NCBI RefSeq assembly: GCF_003112775.1 | Contig: NZ_BFCH01000002.1 | Location: 1-64,000, forward strand | From: Mycobacterium montefiorense | GTDB lineage: Bacteria; Actinomycetota; Actinomycetes; Mycobacteriales; Mycobacteriaceae | Length of the DNA: 64,000 nt | Direction: 5' to 3' | Part shown: positions 51,714-61,717 of the stretch, one piece after another | How positions within the stretch are numbered: the stretch's first letter is position 1 | Layout: each line of letters opens with the position of its first letter | The notes under the pieces: model-generated | What the model was told of the DNA's origin: nothing | Databases searched by the model: none | Seen by the model: only the letters and a program-made list of their open reading frames with translations | Made by a program: the position numbers and the translations under genes

Positions 51714-53425
51714 GGCCAGGTCGACCAGGCGGGCTCGGCGGCGGTGACGTCGCGGCCGTAGCGCTGCAACGCCAGGGCGCGATAGTGACTCATGATCGGC
51801 GGGCTGTCGGGCTGCATCTGCAACGGAGGCAACGGGCCCAGCCGGGTAAGGGAACGGCCGGCCGACGTCGGCGGACCGGCGGCGGCCAGCGCCGGTTGGA
51901 GCTCGGCGTCGACGAGCACCGTGGCAGTGCCCGTCGACGCCCATTCGCCGATGGCCGGCCGCTGCGGATCGGTATCGAAAGTGCCACGTGCGCTGTGATA
52001 TTCGATGAGCTCGCTGATCAGCTGGGTGTTCTCCCATTCGTACGCGACGGCGAAGGCACCGGCCAGAATCGGTGCCGAGATGCTGGCCGCCCAGCGCGCC
52101 CTCGCGTCGGCGTCGGCGATCGAGAAACGCACCGAATCGACCGCCAGCGCGGCCGGCACCTTGAGCTCGGCGGCCTGTTCGAGTTTGGTCATGCCGCGCC
52201 AGTATTCGGGCGTGCCGACCTCGCCCTTCAGGATGCCGAGTCCCTCGGCATGCTTTGCCTCGGTTTCCTCCAGCGGTTCGTCGGGATCGCCCGAGCTGTC
52301 GAAGCCGAGGTCCGCCAACGCATCCGCGCGCCACACGGTGCCGAGCTGGCTGTCCAGCTGGGCGTACTGTAGCCAACTGCTGCGTGGCGACGAATCGAGC
52401 AGTTCGCGGGCCTGGGCGATCAGCTCGACCGCGTCGGCGAACTTGCTCCAGGATATTGCTATCCAGCTGCGCTGCAACAGGATTCGATGTAAATGCAAGG
52501 GCTTTGCCAGCTCGCGCCAGTGCCGTTCGGCATGCTCCCAGCACTCGTCGGCGGCTTTGAGTTCCCCGCGAGCCAGCCGGGTGAGTCCCAGGTACAGCCA
52601 GCACCGCGCGTCGTCGTGTGCGCGCTCATACCGTGTGATCACCGGGTAGGCCTCGGACACCAGCTGCTCGGTCGTCGAGTGGTCACTGACCAGCCAACGC
52701 GCGGCCGCACGCTCCAATTGCGTTCTGGCTTCGGCCAATTCCCAGCTACGCGCCTTCGCCCGGGCCCCGGCCCGGCGCAGCCACGGCTCGGCTTCGCTCA
52801 GGCGTCCGGTCTCGACGCAGAACCTGCCGTACGCGGTGGATGCATCCACCCGCAGCCGGTCGTCGAATTCGTCGTCGCCCAGGAGGTCGATCGCGTCGAC
52901 CACCTGCTCCCACAACGGAACCGACCGCATATGTAGGTCGTCGTCGCACAGCGCGTTCGCGCACAGCAGTTGCGCATGAATGATCAGGCGGGTGTGCTCG
53001 CCGGCCAGCTCGGGGAACGCGTCGTCGGCCCGGCTCAACTCGGTCAGTGCCGTTGCGGCACCTTCGTGATCGCCGTGTGCGGCGGCCAGGCCGCTCTGCA
53101 GGAACTGCGCTCGGCGCGAATAGCGGCGGATCATGTTTGCCACGTCGGCCGCGGGCATCGGTGTCGTTTCCGGCCGGTTGCCGGCCAGGATTCCGGAGTA
53201 GATGTCCAGGCAGTCGCGGATACGCCGGATGCACTCGTGCACTCCGTCATTCGCGTTTCGCGCCAGATAGATCTCGCCCAGCTGCGCGAAGACTTCCAGG
53301 ATCTCCTCGTCGCGATCTTCGCGTTCGATTGCGGGTATCAGCGACAGCAGCAGATCCCGGGCGCCGGTCTCGTCGGCGTCCAGTGTCATGCGGCGGGCTC
53401 GCTCTAATTCGCCGGAGATCGACAC
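51710..53425 (-). CDS. TPR-type helical repeat protein, partner of CHAT protease
   Basis: 571 residues from GTG 53425. Almost wholly helical with TPR-like repeats: E-E-I-L-E-V-F-A-Q-L-G-E-I-Y-L-A, A-S-T-A-Y-G-R-F-C-V-E-T-G-R-L-S-E-A-E-P-W-L, C-W-L-Y-L-G-L-T-R-L-A-R-G-E-L-K-A-A-D-E-C-W-E-H-A. The C-terminal 60 residues are proline-rich and end in R-A-L-A-L-Q-R-Y-G-R-D-V-T. No signal peptide or membrane helix, so it is cytosolic. It is the first gene of the unit and overlaps CHAT by 4 nt. Sensor or scaffold role is inferred from TPR-CHAT pairs known elsewhere. Confidence 0.75.
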   Translation of the reverse strand: MSISGELERARRMTLDADETGARDLLLSLIPAIEREDRDEEILEVFAQLGEIYLARNANDGVHECIRRIRDCLDIYSGILAGNRPETTPMPAADVANMIRRYSRRAQFLQSGLAAAHGDHEGAATALTELSRADDAFPELAGEHTRLIIHAQLLCANALCDDDLHMRSVPLWEQVVDAIDLLGDDEFDDRLRVDASTAYGRFCVETGRLSEAEPWLRRAGARAKARSWELAEARTQLERAAARWLVSDHSTTEQLVSEAYPVITRYERAHDDARCWLYLGLTRLARGELKAADECWEHAERHWRELAKPLHLHRILLQRSWIAISWSKFADAVELIAQARELLDSSPRSSWLQYAQLDSQLGTVWRADALADLGFDSSGDPDEPLEETEAKHAEGLGILKGEVGTPEYWRGMTKLEQAAELKVPAALAVDSVRFSIADADARARWAASISAPILAGAFAVAYEWENTQLISELIEYHSARGTFDTDPQRPAIGEWASTGTATVLVDAELQPALAAAGPPTSAGRSLTRLGPLPPLQMQPDSPPIMSHYRALALQRYGRDVTAAEPAWSTWP

Positions 53426-53431
53426 GGCTGC

Positions 53432-53437
53432 ATCATA
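53432..53437 (-). promoter_or_regulatory. Predicted -10 element for the TPR-CHAT unit
   Basis: TATGAT on the minus strand lies 6 nt before the GTG at 53425. This spacing would place the transcription start at the start codon and give a leaderless message. No clear -35 is seen, which is common in mycobacteria. Confidence 0.45.
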
Positions 53438-53522
53438 AATCCATTTACCGGGAGTCTGCCCCGGACAGCCCGGTGCGGCGGACGTGTGAGTGAAGCACGT
53501 CCGCCGCCCGGAGTGAAGCCGA

Positions 53523-54005
53523 TTAACCGCACGTCACCTTGATGCTGAAGTCCTTGGTGATCATGCCGGCCATCGGGTTCTTCAGGTCGGCGCCCTGCGC
53601 CTGACCGGTGATTGTGTAGGTCTTGCCGTCCACCGCCACGTTGGCCGACCCGACATTGGCACCCATGTTGCTGGCGACCGACAAGGCGTTGCCGTCCACC
53701 ACAAGTGCCAGCGACTCGACCTTCGGAGTTGCTTCGTCGGTCATCACGACTGCCAGCGCCTGCTGCGCACCGCCGGTGGATCCGCTACCGATGTCGATCT
53801 TGCCGCCCTGCTTCACACAGGTCACCGAGGCTGGGTTGACTCCTGCCAAGTCGGCACCACCGACCTTGATCTGAGCACCGCTCCCGGAGGCCACCCTAGG
53901 GGCTGAGCTCGACGCCGGGCTGGCTGTGTGGCCGCCGCTCGAGCAGCCCACCACGGCCGCTGCCACGCCGAGGGTTCCGATTGCGCCCACGAGAAGACGT
54001 TTCAC
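53523..54005 (-). CDS. LpqH-family (19 kDa antigen-like) lipoprotein
   Basis: 160 residues. Lipoprotein signal M-K-R-L-L-V-G-A-I-G-T-L-G-V-A-A-A-V-V-G-C21 with the lipobox V-V-G-C. A Ser/Ala/Thr linker is followed by the LpqH-type beta domain: V-T-C-V-K-Q-G-G-K-I-D-I, Y-T-I-T-G-Q-A-Q-G-A-D and the C-terminal F-S-I-K-V-T-C-G, with two cysteines likely paired. Surface-exposed and cell-envelope associated; homologs are TLR2-active. It is a paralog or ortholog of LpqH/LppE-type proteins. Confidence 0.87.
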   Translation of the reverse strand: MKRLLVGAIGTLGVAAAVVGCSSGGHTASPASSSAPRVASGSGAQIKVGGADLAGVNPASVTCVKQGGKIDIGSGSTGGAQQALAVVMTDEATPKVESLALVVDGNALSVASNMGANVGSANVAVDGKTYTITGQAQGADLKNPMAGMITKDFSIKVTCG

Positions 54006-54143
54006 TGGTGGTTCCTTCCTTCATGCTCCGCCCCGTTGGCGTCGTCATGGGAGCAAGTACAGAACGCCCGAATTGCTACCGATCCCAACTTTTGGGTGCA
54101 AACCGGGCTCCGTCGCGGGAACGGGACCAAACCTGGTATCGGT

Positions 54144-54626
54144 CTAGTTGAACGTTGCGGCGATCTCGATTTCGACGAGGGCGTCGAGCGGTAGCGCGGC
54201 GACGCCGACGGCTGAACGGGCGTGTACGCCTGCGGGTCCGAAGCCCCAGCCGAGAAGCTCGGATGCGCCGTTGACGACGTCGGGTTGTCCGGTGAAACCG
54301 GGCTCGGATGCGACAAACCCGGTCACCTTGACAATCCGAGTGATGCGGTCCAAGTCGCCTATCTCGGCACGGATCGCGGCGAGCGCGTTGAGCGCACAGA
54401 TCTGCGCCTGTGCCCGCGCCTGGTCGGGTGTGACGTCAGCGCCGACCTTGCCGGTTAGTGTGAGCGCACCATCGACGAGCGGAAGTTGTCCGGAGGTATA
54501 CACGTGGGCACCGTCGGCGACAGCGGGCACGTAGGTCCCGGCCGGGGCGGCGACCGGTGGCAGGGTCAGACCCCGTTCGGCGAGCCGGCGTTCCACTGTG
54601 GACTTCGACGAGGTGATGTTGGGCAT
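54144..54626 (-). CDS. RidA/YjgF-family enamine/imine deaminase
   Basis: 160 residues from ATG 54626 (M-P-N-I-T-S-S-K); the open frame extends to 54704. Typical parts: G-A-H-V-Y-T-S-G-Q-L-P, A-R-A-Q-A-Q-I-C-A-L-N-A-L-A-A-I, I-V-K-V-T-G-F-V-A-S and the end V-E-I-E-I-A-A-T-F. The R-S-A-V-G-V-A-A-L-P-L segment contains the Arg that usually anchors the substrate carboxylate. It removes reactive 2-aminoacrylate made by PLP dehydratases, which fits its place directly after the DSD-like gene. Confidence 0.85.
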   Translation of the reverse strand: MPNITSSKSTVERRLAERGLTLPPVAAPAGTYVPAVADGAHVYTSGQLPLVDGALTLTGKVGADVTPDQARAQAQICALNALAAIRAEIGDLDRITRIVKVTGFVASEPGFTGQPDVVNGASELLGWGFGPAGVHARSAVGVAALPLDALVEIEIAATFN

Positions 54627-54654
54627 CAAAAGCCTTTCAGGTGAGGGGATTTGA

Positions 54655-55755
54655 CTAACTATTCTTGCCGCGGGCCGCGACTTGCCATCGGTCGATGACG
54701 GCATCGTCGCGCACGACGGTGACCTCGTCGATGAGGTTCATGGCCGAGCAGACGTGGTTCGGGATTACGCGTAGACGTGTGCCGATGGGTGGCAGCTGCG
54801 CCTCATCGGGCCACGCGACGGTGGCGTGGTGCTCGGAGAGTGCGGTGATCCTGGCGTTGGGGTAGTCGATGAGGCGGCCGAAGCCGCTGGTCCATGCTGG
54901 GCGATCGCTGCCGAGGATCTTGCTGCCCGAATCTAAAATGATCCGGCGCGGGCCATCGGCAGTGTCGTGCCGACTGACCACCGTTGCGGCAACCGTCAGC
55001 GAGATGTCTTCGGATCGGCATCGTTGAAGCTCGAGCTGTTGTGCATCGCCGAAAACATAGACGCCCGGGCGGACTTCGGTGGCACCGTCGGCGGCGGTTA
55101 GGAGTGCCGTCGGGGTGGATCCACCGCTTCGGCAAGTGACCGTAATACCTTCTGCGGCAAGTGCATTAGTGGCCTGGATGAGGGCGTGCTGTTCTTGCGC
55201 GGCGGCTTCGGCGGCTTTGCCTGGGCCGTAGCTGTGCCCCGGGAAGGTAAACACGCCGGTGATTTGCAGGCCAGCGTCGACGGCGGTGCTGGCGACTTCG
55301 CCCGCCCGCTGCGGTGCGATGCCGCTACGGTGTTGCCCGCTATCGACTTCGACGAGCACATCGATTGCCGCACGGTCATTCCCCAACTTCGCAGCAATGT
55401 TCAACGCGGCCTGCGGCGAATCGACCCCGATCGCGACGCGGGCACGCCCGCTCAGCCGGCGCAGGCGGTCGGCTTGGCGCGGACCGATCCAAAGTGGGTA
55501 GGCGATAAAGATGTCGTCGGCGCCATGGTCGACGAATACCTCTGCTTCACCGATGGTCGCGACGGTGAGGCCCGTTGCGCCCGCATCCAGTTGCAACTGC
55601 GCGATCTGGGGCACCTTGTGGGTCTTCACGTGCGGACGCAGCCCGATCCCGCGTTCGGTGATAGCGGCGCTCATCCGCGCGATGTTGCGCTCCAGCGCGT
55701 CATGATCGATGACCACGGCAGGTGTATCGATCTCCTCGGGAATGCGCGTCATCAT
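54655..55755 (-). CDS. D-serine dehydratase-like / D-threonine aldolase-like PLP enzyme
   Basis: 366 residues from ATG 55755. Alanine-racemase-type barrel with the PLP Lys in R-P-H-V-K44-T-H-K, then A-T-I-G-E-A-E-V-F and [12 protein letters not shown]-terminal domain has [10 protein letters not shown], where H-x-C matches the zinc ligands of eukaryotic-type D-serine dehydratase. It should deaminate or cleave D-serine/D-threonine-type substrates. The start overlaps the permease stop (ATGA). A longer apparent frame reading into the permease is a frameshift artefact. Confidence 0.85.
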   Translation of the reverse strand: MMTRIPEEIDTPAVVIDHDALERNIARMSAAITERGIGLRPHVKTHKVPQIAQLQLDAGATGLTVATIGEAEVFVDHGADDIFIAYPLWIGPRQADRLRRLSGRARVAIGVDSPQAALNIAAKLGNDRAAIDVLVEVDSGQHRSGIAPQRAGEVASTAVDAGLQITGVFTFPGHSYGPGKAAEAAAQEQHALIQATNALAAEGITVTCRSGGSTPTALLTAADGATEVRPGVYVFGDAQQLELQRCRSEDISLTVAATVVSRHDTADGPRRIILDSGSKILGSDRPAWTSGFGRLIDYPNARITALSEHHATVAWPDEAQLPPIGTRLRVIPNHVCSAMNLIDEVTVVRDDAVIDRWQVAARGKNS

Positions 55756-57207
55756 TGGTTCCTGTCTAGTTGGTTGGTCCATCTCTGCCTGGAATCGGCA
55801 TACTGGCCTGCGCGATCTGGGCGGCGGCGGACCGCCAGCCACCCGATCGCCAGCACGACAAACCAAAGGGGAAACCACGCCAGTGCGGTCGCGGTATCTG
55901 GATTGGTTGTCAGGGTCCAGATCACAAACGTGAAGAAGCCGAGGATCGCCCAGCACATCGGTACACCGCCGGGCATCTTGTAAATCGACTCGGCGTGACG
56001 CTGGGCGCGGCGGCGACGGTACACGAGGTAACTGGCGATGATCATCACCCACACGAACATGAACAGCAGCGATGACACCGTCGTGATGAGCGTGAAGGCT
56101 TCGAGCACCGATCCGCCGGCGTAGAGCAGTGGGATGGACATCAGCAGCAAGGCGGCGGTCAGCCCGAGCGCGGGGGCCGGCACCCCACCGCGGTTGAGCC
56201 AGCGAAATCCTGCAGGCGCGCTGCTCGCGTCGGCGAGGCCGTACAGCATGCGGCCGGTCGAGAAGACCCCCGAGTTGGCTGCCGAGGTTGCCGAAGTGAT
56301 GACGACGAAGTTGATGATCGAAGCCGCCGCAGCAAGTCCGGCTAGCGAGAACATCATCACGAATGGCGACTGTCCGGGCGCGATATGTCGCCACGGGATG
56401 ACGCACAGGATCGCGAGCAGCGGCCCCGATGTAGAAGACGACTATCCGCACCGGCACGGCGTTGATCGCACGCGGCAGGGTGCGACGCGGATTAGCGGTC
56501 TCTGCGGCCGCCGTGCCCAGCAGTTCGACACCGACGAAGGCGAAGAATGCGACCTGAAAGCCGCCGACCATGCCCGTCGCGCCGGTGGCGAAGAACCCGC
56601 CGTCATTCCACAGGTTCGCCAGTGCCGCGTGGGTACCGTCGGGGCTGACGAAGTCGGTGCTCACCAAAATCGCTCCGACGGCGATCAGACAGAGGATCGC
56701 CGCGACTTTTATCAACGCGAACCAGAATTCGATCTCGCCGAAGCTGCGAACGTTGAACAAGTTCAGCGAGAGGATCAGCGTCACGGTAAGAATGGCCGGT
56801 AGCCATGCTGGCACGTCGGGCCACCAGTACTGCGAGTAGCCGGTGATGCAAACAACCTCGGCGATGCCGGCGACGATCCAGGCGAACCAGTAGGACCACC
56901 CCATAAAGAATCCGGCGCCGGGCCCCAACAGGTCGGAGGTGAAGTCGACGAAAGACTTGTAGTTCAGGTTGGACAACAGAAGTTCGCCCATCGCCCGCAG
57001 TACGAAGAACACGAAAAACCCAACAACGCCGTACACCAGCAGCACCGCCGGACCGGCGAGAGAAATCGTGCGCCCTGATCCCATGAACAGGCCGGTGCCG
57101 ATCGCGCCACCGACCGCGATCAGTTGGATATGTCGGTTGGCAAGGCCGCGGCGCAGGTGCGGAGCGCTCTCGTCGGCGACCGATGCGGCGGCGACCTCAT
57201 TCGTCAT
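55752..57207 (-). pseudogene. APC-family amino acid permease (CycA-like), frameshifted mid-gene
   Basis: The N-terminal part from ATG 57207 reads [20 protein letters not shown], the consensus start of CycA/AAP permeases. Near 56422 one extra C (minus strand) shifts the frame: before it F-Y-I-G, after it [10 protein letters not shown] continues in the frame that stops at 55752. Corrected length is 484 residues, normal for the family with 12 membrane segments. It would import D-serine, D-alanine or glycine. Coupled to the DSD-like gene and divergent from the DauR-like regulator. Confidence 0.82.
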
Positions 57208-57258
57208 GTGTGGCGTCCTCATCAGTTGGACCGGAGAGACCGACGACGCAAAGCTATC

Positions 57259-57273
57259 TCAACAGTACGTTGA
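57259..57273. promoter_or_regulatory. Palindrome in the permease/DauR-like divergent promoter
   Basis: TCAACAGTACGTTGA is a 15-bp palindrome (TCAAC-N5-GTTGA, with AGTAC centre also nearly symmetrical). It sits in the 122-bp space between the permease and regulator starts, so it is a candidate site for the DauR-like protein. Confidence 0.5.
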
Positions 57274-57329
57274 AAGATCTCCGCCCCGCGGCGAAGATTA
57301 CACAAATCGTTGTGGAGTGTCTAACGTTC

Positions 57330-58121
57330 ATGGCAGCTAAAATCGACAACATGTTGAAGAAGGACGTCGGGCAGCTGGTGGCCGCTTTGCGCATCCTCGA
57401 CGCCGAGACGATCAACCTGATGCTCGAGCAAATGGTCGATGCACTGCAGGGCAGCTATCCGCAGCCCACCGAGGTGGTCCTGCACGACCTGCGCCGAATC
57501 CCCAACACCGTGCGCGCGATTGCCGGTGACATCACCGGGCGGCGACCGGGAGACCCTCCCACGGACAAACTGCTGCGCAGTGTGGCCGCCGGAGACATCC
57601 GCCACGAGATCGCATATCGGTCCGTGCTGCCCGACGGACGAGTGCTGCGCTCCAGCACGATCATGTTCACCGCCCGCGACGACGAGCCCGCCGCTGCGCT
57701 CTGCATCAATACCGACGTGACGCCCTGGGCGCATCTCCGCGGCGCTCTCGACGGCTTACTACCAGCCGACGGGGACGGCGAAGCCGTACCGATTCCGCTG
57801 CCAACCTCCACGCCAATTGTCCGACCTGCGCTCGGCGACCCAGACAGTGAACATTTTCCGCACAGTGTGGAGGAGTTATCGGCACGGCTCATCGATACGG
57901 CGATCGCCAATGTTGGCGTGCGCGTTGCCGAGATGCGCAAGGAACACAAGATGGAGGTTGTCGCCGAACTCGATCAGCAAGGCTACTTTCTGGTCAAACA
58001 ATCCGCCGAGACAGCTGCGGCCGCACTAGATGTCACTCGCTATACGGTTTACAACTACCTCAATGAGATACACGCGCGGGTATCAACGACTCAACCGATT
58101 CGCCCCGGCCTCGGTGACTGA
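57330..58121 (+). CDS. DauR/YheO-like transcriptional regulator
   Basis: 263 residues from ATG 57330; the open frame extends to 57183. N-terminal PAS-like YheO domain: E-V-V-L-H-D-L-R-R-I-P-N-T-V-R-A-I-A-G-D-I-T-G-R-R-P-G-D, and A-L-C-I-N-T-D-V-T. C-terminal HTH: S-A-E-T-A-A-A-A-L-D-V-T-R-Y-T-V-Y-N-Y-L-N. This is the DauR layout, which in Pseudomonas controls D-arginine use. It is divergent from the permease - DSD-like - RidA operon and so probably controls D-amino-acid catabolism. Confidence 0.85.
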   Translation: MAAKIDNMLKKDVGQLVAALRILDAETINLMLEQMVDALQGSYPQPTEVVLHDLRRIPNTVRAIAGDITGRRPGDPPTDKLLRSVAAGDIRHEIAYRSVLPDGRVLRSSTIMFTARDDEPAAALCINTDVTPWAHLRGALDGLLPADGDGEAVPIPLPTSTPIVRPALGDPDSEHFPHSVEELSARLIDTAIANVGVRVAEMRKEHKMEVVAELDQQGYFLVKQSAETAAAALDVTRYTVYNYLNEIHARVSTTQPIRPGLGD

Positions 58122-58225
58122 AGACGGCAGCTACCGCACCGACGAGAACACCGGCATTCCAGTGATCCTGGCGAGACTGACCCACCAGCAGTAGCGCCGG
58201 CGGCGGATGCTTGAGTGTCCTTGTG

Positions 58226-58966
58226 ATGGAGATCCAGAGCGTCGGCTCGGTGCGGGTGTTGACCCTTTCGGCCGGGCGCGTCAACGCCCTCGATGTCGAA
58301 GTGCTCGAAGAGCTGACCCGAACCGTCCGTGAACTGCAAGAGTCGGGTAACGGTCCGCTGGTCATCGTCGGCGCCGGTCGGGTGTTCAGCGCCGGGGTCG
58401 ACCTAAACCGTGTGGTCGAGGGTGGCAGCGCCTACACCGATCGGCTGGTTCCCGCGCTGTCGGACACGTTCGACGCGCTGTTCAGCTTTGCGTGGCCGAC
58501 GGTGGCTGCCATCAATGGTGCCGCCATCGCCGGCGGGTGCGTGCTGGCGTGTGCCTGCGATCGCCGCCTGATCGGCCCCGAGGCGGGGATCGGGGCGGCC
58601 GAGGTCCGGGTCGGCGTCTCGTTCCCGGTCGCCGCGCTGGAAGTCATGCGTTACGCCTGCGGGGATCGCGCCGAGGAAGTGCTGCTCGGCGCCCGCACCT
58701 ACAAGGGGGCCGACGCCATCACCCGCGGGCTTGCCCACCGCGTCGTCGCCGACGATCTCCTCGAGGCGGCGGTTGCGGAGGCCGCAGATCTGGGCAGCAT
58801 CCCGGTCGAGGCCTATCGCGACACGAAAGCCCAGCTACGAGCGCCGGCCGTGGCGCGGATCCGCCAAGGTGGCGCTACCGACGCCGACGTTCGTGAGCTG
58901 TGGGGTGCCGACGAGACGCAGCAGCGCATCGCCGCATACGTCGAAAGCCTTAAGCGCCGCGACTGA
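58226..58966 (+). CDS. Enoyl-CoA hydratase/isomerase family protein
   Basis: 246 residues from ATG 58226 (GTG 58223 and TTG 58211 are alternatives). Crotonase core: V-I-V-G-A-G-R-V-F-S-A-G-V-D-L (first oxyanion loop) and A-A-I-N-G-A-A-I-A-G-G-C-V-L-A-C-A-C-D-R-R (second). E-V-R-V-G-V-S-F-P holds one candidate catalytic Glu. Standard CoA-bound acyl substrate is likely. It ends 1 nt before the convergent lucA stop. Confidence 0.85.
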   Translation: MEIQSVGSVRVLTLSAGRVNALDVEVLEELTRTVRELQESGNGPLVIVGAGRVFSAGVDLNRVVEGGSAYTDRLVPALSDTFDALFSFAWPTVAAINGAAIAGGCVLACACDRRLIGPEAGIGAAEVRVGVSFPVAALEVMRYACGDRAEEVLLGARTYKGADAITRGLAHRVVADDLLEAAVAEAADLGSIPVEAYRDTKAQLRAPAVARIRQGGATDADVRELWGADETQQRIAAYVESLKRRD

Positions 58967-59785
58967 TCACTCGTCGAGCGCGACGCCGCCACGGGTGCGC
59001 CGGCGCCGCATGCGATGCGAACCCTTGCCCTCGGGCCGGCGGTTGCGCAGCCCGCTGCGGGATTCCTCGTTGTCCTCGGTAGTCTCGGCGTCCGCCGCCG
59101 GCTCCTCGGTCGCCGGCTTCTCGGCCTTGACGGCTTCGACGGCTTTCGCGGTGGGCTCGACGGGTTCTTCCGTCTCTTCGTCGGCTTCGTCTCCAGCTTC
59201 GTCCGCCGTGACGGTCTCGGCATCTTCGGCTTCGCCGGATTCCGCATCCTCGGTGTGTTCGGCGGTGTCCGTGGCTTCCTCAGCCGCCGACTCGTCGCCC
59301 TTCTTGCGGCGGGTACCACGGCGCTTGGGCTTCTTCGCTTTGATCGGCTTCGGCGGCGGAGGCGGCAACTCGGCGACGAAAGATAGATAGAACGCGAAAA
59401 ACCCGATGATGCCGATCGCGGCCGCAGCGCCGTAAATACCGAACAGATACTGTCCGGCGGAGTCCAGGCTGAGCCAGATCTCGCTGATCGCGGTGCCGAT
59501 GATCAGCACCCCGGCCAGGATGTGGGCCACGATGGACCAGAGCCGCAGCGTGAGAGCCATCTGCGGGACGCCCAGTTCCGGCTTACGGGTCCTCAGCAGG
59601 GTAAACACCACAGGCAGCGCGGCCAGGGCAAACAGCGCGCCCGACCCGATCCGGCCCGCCATCCCCAATGCGCGTGAGGTGTCGCCCAGCAATTCCGACC
59701 AGCGGGGCAACACACAGAGGAAATAGAGGACGCCGGCACCGATCGAAAACGCCAAGTGCCACGGTATGGCAACCTTGCGCCCCAT
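58967..59785 (-). CDS. lucA: Membrane protein, LucA (Rv3723) homolog
   Basis: 272 residues. Four membrane segments in the first 140 residues (F-S-I-G-A-G-V-L-Y-F-L-C-V-L-P; I-G-S-G-A-L-F-A-L-A-A-L-P-V-V; A-H-I-L-A-G-V-L-I-I; I-G-I-I-G-F-F-A-F-Y-L-S-F-V). Then a basic K-P-K-R-R-G-T-R-R-K-K and a long acidic, Ala/Glu/Thr-rich tail ending in basic R-M-R-R-R-R-T-R. In M. tuberculosis, LucA stabilises Mce1 and Mce4 lipid importers. Position beside tRNA-Ser, ffs and the aminotransferase matches Rv3723. Confidence 0.85.
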   Translation of the reverse strand: MGRKVAIPWHLAFSIGAGVLYFLCVLPRWSELLGDTSRALGMAGRIGSGALFALAALPVVFTLLRTRKPELGVPQMALTLRLWSIVAHILAGVLIIGTAISEIWLSLDSAGQYLFGIYGAAAAIGIIGFFAFYLSFVAELPPPPPKPIKAKKPKRRGTRRKKGDESAAEEATDTAEHTEDAESGEAEDAETVTADEAGDEADEETEEPVEPTAKAVEAVKAEKPATEEPAADAETTEDNEESRSGLRNRRPEGKGSHRMRRRRTRGGVALDE

Positions 59786-59885
59786 ACGCCTCCCTCATGC
59801 TGGTGAGCCCACGTCAGCCTAGAGGCAGCCAAACCGATTCCAAACAACCGCTTGGCCGCGTCTTGAACCGAGTGCACCCGATTTG

Positions 59886-59971
59886 CGGAGGATGCGGGAT
59901 TTGAACCCGCGAGGGCTATTAACCCAACCCGCGTTCCAGGCGAGCGCCATAGGCCACTAGGCGAATCCTCC
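59886..59971 (-). tRNA. tRNA-Ser (anticodon GGA)
   Basis: Acceptor stem GGAGGAT/ATCCTCC with G as discriminator base; CCA is not encoded. The anticodon loop is CTGGAAC, giving GGA, which reads UCC. A long variable arm (GGGTTGGGTTAATAGCCC) is typical of class II tRNA-Ser. The T-arm is GCGGGTTCAAATCCCGC. Confidence 0.95.
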
Positions 59972-60041
59972 GTCGCAATGGTAGCGGCTGGGTCAACGCG
60001 GAATGTCGGTCGGCCGTCATCGGCGGATGCGGGCCAGGTAT

Positions 60042-60047
60042 TACACT
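60042..60047 (+). promoter_or_regulatory. -10 element of the SRP RNA gene
   Basis: TACACT lies 6 nt before the predicted 5' end of the 4.5S RNA (60054), the normal -10 to start distance. Confidence 0.5.
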
Positions 60048-60053
60048 CGCGGT

Positions 60054-60139
60054 GGACCCCGCGCGGCGTCTATCCTGTGAACTCCCCCAGGGCCGGAAGG
60101 CAGCAAGGGTCAATGGGCTCTGTCGGGTGCGCGGGGTCC
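60054..60139 (+). ncRNA. ffs: Signal recognition particle 4.5S RNA
   Basis: The universal SRP core is present: CCAGGGCCGGAAGGCAGCAAG (21 bases, 60088-60108 region) with the GGAA tetraloop and the asymmetric AGCA loop. The ends GGACCCCGCGC (60054-60064) and GCGCGGGGTCC (60129-60139) form an 11-bp closing stem. About 86 nt, the small bacterial form. It binds Ffh for membrane-protein targeting. Confidence 0.93.
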
Positions 60140-60225
60140 CCCATGTGTGGGGCGGCGCGACAAGTGCTTTCGCCGGTAGCCGGCCCGTCACTCTCCGGCG
60201 TTCGACAGCGAAGGGGCCCTGTTAA

Positions 60226-61524
<1,299 letters not shown>

Positions 61525-61529
61525 CGGTG

Positions 61530-61607
61530 TCGGGTGTGCGCTGAGGGCGGGAAATCCGGCGAAATCGCGCCCGGGCTGCACCCTCGAAGCCGCTGACCCA
61601 CACCCGA
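61530..61607 (+). terminator. Large hairpin after the aminotransferase gene
   Basis: TCGGGTGTG (61530-61538) pairs with CACACCCGA (61599-61607), and inside it GAGGG near 61543 pairs with CCCTC near 61581. It starts 6 nt after the stop. There is no T run, so terminator activity is likely but not certain. Confidence 0.4.
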
Positions 61608-61717
61608 ACCCATGCGCACTCGACGCCGGGCTCTAGTCACAGTGACCACCGCCCGACTCCACAGTGGGACGTGCGGTGCCCGCATCGTCGTCGGGCCGCG
61701 CCGGTAGCCTGCTGACC

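Noticed and set aside
54655..57222. A single 855-codon frame joining a permease and a PLP enzyme
   Set aside because: The permease homology leaves this frame at about 56422 and continues in another; the middle part of the long frame has no meaningful protein sequence. Two overlapping genes explain it better.
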